A stretch of DNA of 64,000 nucleotides from Chimonanthus salicifolius. Its lineage: Eukaryota; Streptophyta; Magnoliopsida; Laurales; Calycanthaceae. Both the position numbers and the translations under genes were made by a program. The notes under the pieces were generated by a model. That model saw only the letters and a program-made list of their open reading frames with translations. It had not been told where the DNA came from and did not search any database. This document shows positions 51,401 to 62,496 of this stretch, one piece after another. Positions within the stretch are counted from its first letter, which is position 1. The number at the start of each line of letters is the position of its first letter. The stretch lies in assembly GCA_013350335.1 (NCBI GenBank), contig CM023534.1:11871542-11935541 (forward strand), given 5' to 3'.

Positions 51401-54400
51401 CCTAGCACTGCATCTCTCTCTCTCGGCATCGTTCTCACTTCTCCTTTCGAGCATTGTGAATCAGAAGCCTTTCACTTGCAGCACGTGGAAATAGGTTTTG
51501 ATTTCTCCACAAGCTTCTCTTGGTCTTGTTCTTATACCCAGATCCAAACGCAACTATCTTTACCGAGCTAACCAGGTATGTCGCTTTCTTCTCCTTGGTT
51601 CCTTTTCTTTTCCTTACTCTTCTCTATTTCAAAGTTGGATATCTTGCCAACCATAGCTGTCCCTCATCCGTGAACAGTACCAAACCAAACTTTGCTTCCC
51701 AAAGCTTGCTGTCAGCACTATGCGTTAACCCCCTTTTTGTTTTACCCGTGGCTTACTTATAAGTTAAAACCTAGAACCTTTTTACCTTGCCCTCTTACAG
51801 TGGTAATTTCAAGATAGTACCCACTGTATTAAATTGGTCTGATTTAATATGCTTTGCTACAATTAATTACTTATTAAAGTAAATATACTTAGAGTTATTA
51901 TTATCTTCTATAAAGGCAGCCAACCTCTAAACTGCCCCAAGTTAGGACAGTTTTCATAACAAAATAAAATAATACTGTCTTAATTATTTATTAGGTTATG
52001 TTGGCAGCAAATCTGGAAACTTTTATTACTTTATCTCAGTTAATTTGATTTAAAGAGTGACTCAGATCTGTCCCCAATTTCTTAACCGTGAACAGTAACC
52101 ACTCAGTCTTTCCCTAAAACATCCTAAGTTGGGGACTGATTTCTAACCACAGATCGACCAATTAATGGGACTGATTTTCAGCCCCAAAAACATTGATATT
52201 GAGAACTGTTTGGACCCAGAATTTCACTTAGAACTGGTTAGTGAAACTTGATCCTCTTCCTACCTAAAACTGGATGTTTAAACAAGCCTTGTTAATGTCC
52301 AGTTTGAATCTGAGATAGGAAACCATCTCATACATAGCCTCTTAACCTTGCATTTTTCAACATACATAGGTGAGGGCAGCACCCATCACCCACGGTTAAT
52401 AATCCTCATACACCGATCTAATCCATGCTATATGGAAATATTTGTTAGGAGGAATATTAATAGTAATCGGAATCTTTAAAACATATTTGCAGCAGACTTT
52501 GGTATTCAAGAATAATGATCACTTGAAAGCTACGTGGACTTCTCATTCGCAATACGAAAACTTCTAGATGAGGGAAACAATTCACTACATATCATGTATT
52601 CATATAATTTTCTATTTGTTGTTGTGCAATGAAAAATATTGCATTGTTTTGTATGTTATGAATATAATTGTTGGATCTAGAAAAGACTGGATGCACGTTA
52701 ATGATGGTTATAATCCGGTGCTCACTCACAGTAGTGTAAGGGAGATTTTGGTTAAATATTCTATTGACCGTGAGGAGATCCAGTCCGCCCGGATTGTGAA
52801 ATCTGACCATTAATATATATTGAAAGATCCAATGATTTTATATTCGTAGATTAGTGATTAACTGCATGGTATTGTTGAATTTCAATCTTGATGGTACATA
52901 TTTGAATGTTGGTCTATATGATTCAAATCATTATGATGCTTGGATTATTGCTATGCTTATTTCAAGGTATATGCATGCTATAGCAAATGAGACGTCGATT
53001 ATGATGTAATAATATGCTTAGAATGGAAGTTATAATTCTATAAATATGTCATGATTAATTCAGCATAATGATTGGCATTGAGCATAGCATTCTCATATTC
53101 ATAGCATTGGGTATGAGGATGCGATCTATGATTGTCACGAAGACCACGACGGTGGTAGTGTTGTTAACCTCACTTTAAGTGGGAAGACCATTATGGTAGA
53201 AGAGATGTGATATCCGTGACAAGTCATGAGGGCTGTTATTTGGTGGTAGGTTGTGTCATTCTCACTTTATATGGGAAGGCCATTAAGGCGATGTTGTGTT
53301 ATCCTCGATTCGTCGAAAAGGCCACCAAATATCAGTAGATGTAATAATAGGTTGGAATATGGCATTTGGCATTGAGCATTACATTTTGCAAAGGCATGAG
53401 CATGAAATAAATTGTTATTCTTGTTTATTTGAAATATCATTGAGGAAGTAGGGATATCATATGATATCATATGCTATGTTTGCGTTATTGTTTTCTTCAC
53501 TAGGCATGGAGCTCATCCCTTACATTGCAGGCAATCCCTTGGACTTGGGTTTGAACGATAATCACAATTGAGCTTAGAAGGCGAGGAGTCGATGAAGAAT
53601 TCGTAGAAACGCTTAGTGCAGAATTTATTATTTAGATTATAAGTTGGTTATTTATTTGATTTGAGACTTTGAGAAAGCTGTTTATTCGTTTTGTTTTTAT
53701 TTGTGAAAACTTGGATAATAAATTCAAGTATGGATTAAATTTGAGAACTCTTTAATTTGATTGTTATGGGAACGTGAGTAAGTGATGTGTTTAGAAATCT
53801 TTATGTGAGTGGTTTTTATCCCTTTAAGTTATTTGGAAGCTCAAATGAGATGTTAAGTCTTCTAGCAGGTTGTGGACTTGAGGAATCTTGGTGGTTTGTG
53901 AACGTAGTTATGTTTGTTTTGAATTCAGCCACAGATTTTTGATGTAAGACCCGTGTAGGGCAGCAGGTGATTTAAATTTGTACAGTCAGATCACGCCCGT
54001 CTAGGTGTTGGAAGGCGGGGCGTGACTAGATGAGTGTATACAAATATTTGAGAACTTCCATATTTTGTTTCAGGTATTTTTCTCTGTTCTGTTTAATTAT
54101 CACCTTAGAGATGCTAGTCTTTTTTTTTTTTGAAAGATTAGTTACAGTGATCAATTGGATCAAGTACTTTATTACTTATGAACTTTGATTTTCCACTTTT
54201 GTGCTTTATTTCCTTTCATTTTCCCCTAAACATAAAGGTTTCACCACAACCCTATCATATTTTTCAAGAATCAATCAAATCCTCCTAATGGAACAGCGTG
54301 TATAGCATGTGCACTATATTAGTATTATCATAAGTGCTCCAACCTTGTTGTTTCCATCTCTCCATCAATCAAGCAGAACAAAAGAAGCAAGGTCTACATA

Positions 54401-57400
54401 AATGGATTTAAAACAATACGCAACCAATGAATTGTTTTCATGTCAAAATATACTTAATCCTAGCAAACTACTGATTATTGGTAACCTTCACATTTACACC
54501 AAGCAGTAATAAGAATACAAGAGTAATCAACAAATGTGTTTCTATTTCTGAAGAAAACATAAAACAAAACAAGGTTTATCAAAGTCACACAAACATAACA
54601 CGGAACATTCATCAAGTTTGCTCGTTATGACTTCTTATGGCCATATACGGTCATACTATCAATGCAAATATTAAAAAATCCATCATTAGGTGTTCCAGAA
54701 TAATACATTAAAAAAAAAAAAAAGACAAATAAGCTATCATGAATACTAAAGATCAAGAAACTGCAAATAGATAAAGGCAAGGCAGCAGAAACATGTAAGT
54801 CAAGATGGACATGTGGAGTAACACATAAATATAGAACAAAAATGAATACATTAGAGAAAACCACCTCAGCATTGCCCAGAAGAAAGCCCAAGGAATTTCA
54901 TTGCTTGGGCACATATGCAGAATAACTGAAACATCCCCAGTACAAGGAACCTAAGGGTTACATGTGAAACTAATAGGCAGAGGTTGACCATAGGAGACTT
55001 TGTCTGATGTGATAGGAATGGACATGATAAATTGTGGAAGACGACCATCATTTTTTTGGTAGGTTGGGTGAAAAAGTAGAAACTCAATAGCCTAGCCAAA
55101 CAGATGGGCAAATGGCTATAATGATGTTGATGACAGTATTCTCATGAAGCTTGTTACGAGTTCCACTAGAGAGACAAGACAAAGAGTCCAGCTGCCCTCG
55201 GCCAAATAGATTGTTTCAAGACATATTGTGATTCGGCCAATCGAAAACAGTTTTGGAATACTCATTAAGCAATCACTAGTCTACTATAACCAGTATGTAT
55301 CTGACCAACAAGACAGTTGATAATTTCTCATAGATTGGCTGGCCCAGCCAACATGTATCAAAACAGCTAAGTCGGTTGTAATATTCAGCCTCTGATGGAA
55401 AGTACAGAAAGCACCATTTCCTCTCCTTGTTTTGGGATTTTTCCCTCATAGAAGTGGTAATACCTTGTTGCAATATCTCCAAACTCACTCAAGTTGTTAA
55501 CTCAATTCAGTTAAAGAACATACCACTCCATATGCTTCTCGTCATATGATATTGCCAATTTATTTTGATATAAGTTAGTATGGTGAATTAAGGCAATGTG
55601 GGAAACCAATGCCCCATATGTCAATTCCCAAAAGCAACTTCTCTTTAGTAAACAACACAAAAATCACCTTTTCATGTTGAACTATAGAATCGAGATGCCA
55701 TCGTTGTTCATAAGCGGTTGAGCCCTGCAATATTATATTATTTAGACACCTTAAATAATGAAAATTGAATGTATGAACAGCACAATTAGGAAGATAAAAT
55801 CATACTTTTCCTGAACCAGGAAACCCAACAGAATCCGTCGCATTAAAGGTGTTTCTATATCCCAAATGCTTGGCCTTCTTCTTTTTTGGTTTTGTAGATA
55901 AGTCAGTACTATCAAAAGGAAACTGCTTTACAAAATCTCCAGTAGATTCAACTTCCAACATTTTCTTAGGTTGTGTCCCACCATGCACTGAAGACTGGTC
56001 CTCATGGAAAGAGCTAGTGTCTCCACTTGAAGCATCAGTTTTGTTTGGCAGTTGTACACCTCCAGTAGCTCCAGCACCGAAAGGACTGACATTCCTTTGC
56101 CTTGCAGCTGTACGTACACGTTTTGTTGGACCTGAGACAACATTTAAGCTACTTGGAGGCCTTTTCCCAGTTGGCAGCGATTGTTGACTTCCCAATTTGC
56201 TTTCTGGGTGATGCCCATAAGGAAAACCAGACCCCATATCATAAGACCTTGCAGCATGAGACTTCTGCAAGCCTTTCTTTGTTTTCTGAATAAACTTTGA
56301 TGAATTGCTACCTTCAAAATCTCTAGGCGAATAATATATTCCTGTTTCTCCTTCATCCTCTTCATCTGCATTTTCTCGAGTTTCAAATTCTGAATTCAAA
56401 CCAAAAATATCCAAACACAATGCTAGTCAATTGTTAGGAAAGATGATTCACAAGACCACAAAAGAATACCTGCCATAGAATTCAAGAATGATGTCTCAAA
56501 CTCCTCTTGATTCATGTTGTTGCCAATTCCCTGCAAAGAACGTCAACTCAATTGAACATATAAGATACAAACAACAATAAATGAATGACGAGCTGTAGCA
56601 CAGTTGGTAAGTGCACAGTAATGCAACCATAAAGGTAGCAGGTTCAAGTAATATCACCATCTAAAAGAGAACAGAGGAATACATAAACCGATAAAAATCA
56701 TCTACTCAGTTATTTAAAAGGAAGAATGATTGCTCAAGCCTGATTAAATGGAAATAGTGCTCCACCCACAGCAGTCAAGGCGCAAGGCGCAATCAAGGTG
56801 CCAAGGGGTCCTAGAGCCTAAAACGCAAGCACATCTGGACGCAAACCTAATTTTGCCAATCACACTTATATAGATGCTTCAGAATGTGTAGATTCAGTGA
56901 ATTGTATATTATTGTTAACAATATATGATGCTTCTACTTATCCAAAGCACCAAAAGATAATGACAACTGAGCTTCCAAGCATAGAATATAGATACATATT
57001 ATATACATTCAAAAGTATATTGATATATTGGGTGGTTGGGAGGGCATTGAAGAAGGAAGATATTTGACAGAGGAAGAACTGAATGATAAACATTTGTTGT
57101 GTCTAAGCTCTGGAGATTACTTAGACAAGAGGAAGTGGAATGGAGACAAAAATCAAGGCTATTTGGTTGAAAGAAGGGGACAGGTACACTAAATTCTTCC
57201 ATCGAATGGCCAAGGCAAGGGCTATGGTGAATACCATGAAGGTAGTGGTGGTGAATGGAAGAAGGGTGGAAGGGAAAAGGGAATTGTGATACCCTGCCCC
57301 TTTAGCTACACACCAGCGATGTGGGGAGTCCCACATCGGTTTGGAAAGGAAAGGAAAGGAGTGGGGGTTTATTTGAGGCCACCCCCCACAACTCTTGTGT

Positions 57401-60400
57401 GACGCGTTTTGGGCCAGGCCATGTGGGCCCTGGGCCCAAGAGCAAATCCATGCGGGCTCGCTTGTGTGCGAGGCCCAGAGCGGACAATATCACACTAAGT
57501 TGGACCCTAAGCCCTGTTTTCGGGTCGGGTCGTTACAAATTTGGTATCAGAGCTTTAGCTCAAACTCTAGGACTGTGATGGGTTACAACATAGTTAGAAC
57601 CTATTTTTGGATTAGAATTGTAATTGTTAATGACATTTTCTATTTTGTGATACAGATATGTCAAGCAACGTAGAATATACCGAGATATGGAACAAGACGA
57701 CCTCTAGCTGCCCAATAGATTTGACTTCATCCACCAGCAACTCCAGCGTACCGAATGATAATGTTGGAGTTGTACCTAATGAGAACGTCGAAGTAGTACC
57801 AAATCATAATGTTGGAGTTGTTCCAGCCTTTGTACCAAATGAGGATGTGGGAGATGTCCCAGCTTTAGAAGAGTCTGTAGGAGAGGTAGGTAGGCTCACC
57901 GGAGTATACACCGGCTGCCTCGATTGCTGAGAATATGATGGTGTATGTTTGTGAGTTTTGCAACCAGGAGGGGCACAGTTACATCTACTGCCCTTATCCT
58001 ATTAATGTGGTATGCCCAGTTTGCGGATATTGCGGGCATGGAAGGGAAAGAACTAATTGTCCTTACATCAGAGGACCGGGAATAATGCCCTGCCTAACCT
58101 ACGGAGTGTTAGGACACATGTCGGAGACATGTCCTAACAACTTCAATTTTAATGATGATATAGGATCTTCTATAGAAAATTAGGCAGGAGGTGGTAGGAA
58201 AGGGTTGAGGGGAAACTTTGCAAGGGCTTTTGGTTGTGTGTGTATGCTGTATGAGGGGTTTTCTAACCCCACCAACTTTTGTAAATGCAATAAAATTTTT
58301 GAGTTTGCTAATGATTGGTGCAACTTTTATGATCTGTCTTGATAACCTCTTCATCTTAAATAATTAAGAAATATTTCGTTTATGGAAATATTCGATTGTA
58401 TGATATGTGTTTGCTTGCGGGTAGGTTTATGGCTTACGTTCGAGTCCATGTGTTGAGAACATGTGTGGCTTTTGTTTTCTGGGCCTAACTTTTGATCCAG
58501 CCCAGTCAGAAGTCTTTGAGATTAGTTTACAAAAAAAAAAAAAATCAGTAGCCATTCCGGGCTCACTTCCAGGTCGGGGCGTTACAGAATTACGGGCAGC
58601 AGTGAGAATCATTTTGTCACTATTTTTGCGCCTTATGCTGATGGAATTGCCTTCTGACAGACCACAGAGAATTCTGCCACACTCTCATTGGCCGATTACG
58701 ATTTGCACCCCCATGCCCAGCAACATCCTTCGGATTTGGGTCCCAGGAAGTCCCCCTCTGCAGGAGTACTTGGAGTGTAGATTTCAGCAGGGAAGATAGA
58801 CTACAAGTTGTGGATCAACGTCAGGGGGTTATGCAACTTCGTCCATCTATGAGAACAACATATGAGATTTTGAACAGGGAACGACCATTTGCAAATGCAA
58901 CTCTAGCAGCTCTACATTAGGAACCAGGTGCTATCCAAACTTCTACATTACCCTATTCTGTCCCCATTAATGCATTCTATCCCATGGGGAGATTGTAACG
59001 ACACATCCCGCTAGCACAATATTGTCCACTTTGAGTCTACACACAAGCCCGCACGGCTTTGCTTTGGCGAGCCAACCCATTATTGCTCCCAAAAGGCCTT
59101 GTGCTAGAAGGAGGAAGGCTACTACTTATATACTAGGAAATTTCCAATGCAACTAGCAATGTGGGACTTTTTGGGGCAGGGTATTACAGGGACCTTGCCT
59201 AGAACTAGTAGGGAACCAGTGGTCGAGTCAGCTAGAACGAGATATTCTACTCCTAATCTTAGAACCTTAGTTGAACCTTTCTTAATGAGTCCCATGGTGG
59301 ACCCGTGGAGTAGGTCTGGTAATATAATGGGTTCGAGTTCTCCACTCCTAGATGGAATTTCCTTCAATTCACTATCAGTGGAAAAAGTCTTGTGATTAGA
59401 AAGAGATTTTGAGGAGAGTGAGGTGTTGGAGGCATTGTAGAGTGTGGATGGGGATAAGGCTCCTGGACCAGATGGGTTCAACTTTAAATTTCTAAAGAGT
59501 TGCTGGGAGTCTTTAAAGAAGATTTCATGAGATTTTTTAAAGCATTCCATAGGAGAGGGATTCTGAATAAGAACCTAAAGCATTGCCTTGTCACCCTCAT
59601 TCCAAAGAAGGAGGGGGCGTCCGAGTTGTCCCACTACAGACCTATAAGCTTGGTGGGTTGCGTGTACAAGCTTTTAGCCAAAGTGTTGGCCGCGAGGCTT
59701 AGAACGGTCATTGGAGAGTTAATTGGGGAAGAGCAGGGAGCATTCATTGAGGGGAGGCAGATTCTAAATGGGGTGTTGGTAGCCAATGAATTGATCCATG
59801 TTAGACATAAGGATGGCCTAAGAGGTGTTCTGTTAAAATTAGATATGGAAAAGGCCTATGATCATGTCAGCTGGGACTTCGTAGACTATTTATTCTGGCT
59901 ATGGGTTTTGGTCCCAAATGGAGAGGTTGGCTAAGAGCATGCATTCGAGACTCTTCCTACTCAATATTGGTAAATGGCTTGTCCACCAATCTAATCAATG
60001 CTACTAGAAGTTTAAGGCAGGTTGACCCCCCTATCACCCTTTTCGTTCACTCTGGTTGTTGAGGCCCTTAATGGTCTAATGAGGTGGGCCAAAGACTTAC
60101 AGCTAACCAAAGGACTTGAGATCTCTCCAGGTAGTTTTTCAACAAGTCACTTACAATTTGCAGATGATATGTTTTGTGAGGCATCTCGGGAAGAACTTTG
60201 GAGAGTGAAATCTGTCCTAAGATGCTTTGAGTTAGTCTCGGGGCTTAGGATAAATCTAAGGAAAAGTACTATAATAGGCATGGGATTAAAATTTGAGGAA
60301 GTGGAGTCATTGGCTAGGGAGGTAGGATGTGGAGCAGGGAGGATGCCTTTCTCTTATCTAGGGCAGCCAGTTGGGAGGAACCCTAGATCCAAAGCTTTTT

Positions 60401-62463
60401 GGGATCCCATTTTGGAAAAGTGGCTACGAAGTTGAACGCCTGGAGCAAGTCCTACCTTTTAATCAAGGGTAGACTGACCTTAATCAAATCATGCTTGATA
60501 AATCTGCCAACCTATTTTCTATCTCTGTTTGAAATACCCAAGGGAGTGGCAAAGAAATAAGAGAAAATCCAGAGGGCTTCCTATGGGAGGGCAAGGGTGA
60601 AGCTAAGGAAAATCCATCTAGTGAAATGGGAGGAAGTTAGGGATGTTAAGAGATAAAGGAGGTTTGGGGATATTGAGTATGAGGGATAGGAACCAGGCCC
60701 TGTTATGCAAATGGCTTTGGAGATTTCCAATTGAAAAGGAGGGCCCTGTGGAGGAAGGTTTTGGTAGCTAGGTACGGAGAAGTAGATATGGGGGGCTGGA
60801 GATTAGGAATCAGGGCGGCAAGGGAAGGATCGGCAGTAGTGAAAGCGTTGATGTGGTTAGGGAATAGCGGGGAAAGGATTGGTGAGGCTTTTTAGGCTGG
60901 AGTCAGACTCCTCGTTGGAAATGGAAAGAGGGTGTTTTTTTGCAAAAAACAAGTGGTTGGGGGAGAGGCCACTTATGGTGTCATTCCCAAGATTGTTCAG
61001 AACAACACTAAATCAGGATGCACTGATTAGTGAGTACTACAATGAAGACGGTGATGCACTACGGTGGTCTATCCCCTATAGAAGGTCCCTAAGAGGTTTT
61101 GAAGAGGACCTACCGGGCTTTGATCACTCTCTTGGGGGACACCAAGTTGTGGGTTGAAGAGTAAGATAAGTGGATTTGGTCCTAAGGACCCATCTGGATC
61201 CTTCTCAGTAAAATCAATCCTTGAATCAACATTTGCTGCAAACTTGAACCCACCGCCCTTGTGCAATCTTGCCTGGAATAACAAAGTGCCCCCTAGAATC
61301 CGGGTCTTTATGTGGGCATCCCTAAAGAGGAAGATCTCAGCAAGACTCAATCTAAGGAGAAAGGAGTATCCTCCCAGAAAGCGCTTCGGTTGTGTGCACT
61401 CTATGCGGAGAGGGAGAGTAGTCAGTGGATCACTTATTGAGTGAGTGTCGGTTCACGTAGGGTGTATGGTGTTCCTTTTTGAGACTTTTTGGATGCTCGT
61501 GGACCATAGGGAAAGGTGTGGAGGGAGTGGCCACAGGGTGGTCAGAGGGGCCGTTCAGGTGTAGAGCTAGGACGGCTTGGATGTTGGTTCCCTCTACAGT
61601 CATGTGAGCTATTTGAAAAGAGCGAAATGGGAGGATCTTTGAGGATAAGAGGGGGTCTATAGGAGAAGTTGAGAAGGAGAAATGGAACTTGATAGGATGG
61701 CTTTCTGTTTGTAAGGAGTTCTTGGACTGGCCCCGGAAGATTTCTACCTAACATGGACTGGGTGTATTAGAGGAGTAGGGAAAGATAGAAAACACAAGAT
61801 TGATTGGGTAGTGCCACCTCAAAACTGGTTAAAATTTAATGTGGATGGGGCAGCAAGAGATAAGCCGGGTCTAGCAGGAATAGGAGGGGTGTTGCACGAC
61901 AATGGGGTAGGATGTTATTAGATTTTTCTGAGCCCTTACGTATCATGGAGTCGAATTAGGCAAAATTGAGAGCAATTAGGAGGGTGCTTCAGATTTGGTC
62001 TAGGTTTGGAAATGGAAGCTCATTGTTGAAGGTGACTCGACTAATGCAATCTCTTGAGCTAGTAATAGAAAGTCCCCCCCTCCCTTCCCTCTCATGAAAA
62101 CTGGTTACTATTTTTAGGGACATTAGAAGGTTGTGTAAATCGAGGGATATCACATTCACACACGCTCCTCAGTCGGCGAACAGTATTCCTGGTTTTCTAG
62201 CAAAAGTGGGAGTACAAAAGCATAGACCCGCAATGACGCTTCTCTAATCATGTCTCTCTTTGGGTGTAGGGGGTGATGGGGAATTCCACATTGTATCTAT
62301 ATTGTATACAGTTTTCTTACACATAGTTCTTAGATGTTTTTGTTTGTATTTCTTCTAATAGTCATGTATACCTCTCCTATACGTGGTCTATCTCTCTTGT
62401 ATCTCCTTCTTCATTTAATAAAATCATTCGCTATTGTTGCAAAAAAAAAAAAAAGGTATATTG

Positions 62464-62496
<33 letters not shown>

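Larger units (their letters stand above)
57028..62455 (+). mobile_element. L1-type LINE with 13-bp target duplication, interrupted by LTR sequence
   Basis: 'GTATATTGATATA' flanks the unit at 57015-57027 and 62456-62468, and a run of A (62441-62454) ends it, as expected for L1 retroposition. The left part encodes the linker before the RT domain ('[20 protein letters not shown]'). This is interrupted at 57285, and coding resumes by about 59345. It lies antisense in the 7.1 kb EAF1 intron and is 5'-truncated. The target was an AT/AC microsatellite. Confidence 0.88.

Noticed and set aside
51098..51571. Plus-strand 157-codon frame and its minus-strand partner as genes
   Set aside because: Both lie inside the solo-LTR-like unit, overlap each other and show no domain.
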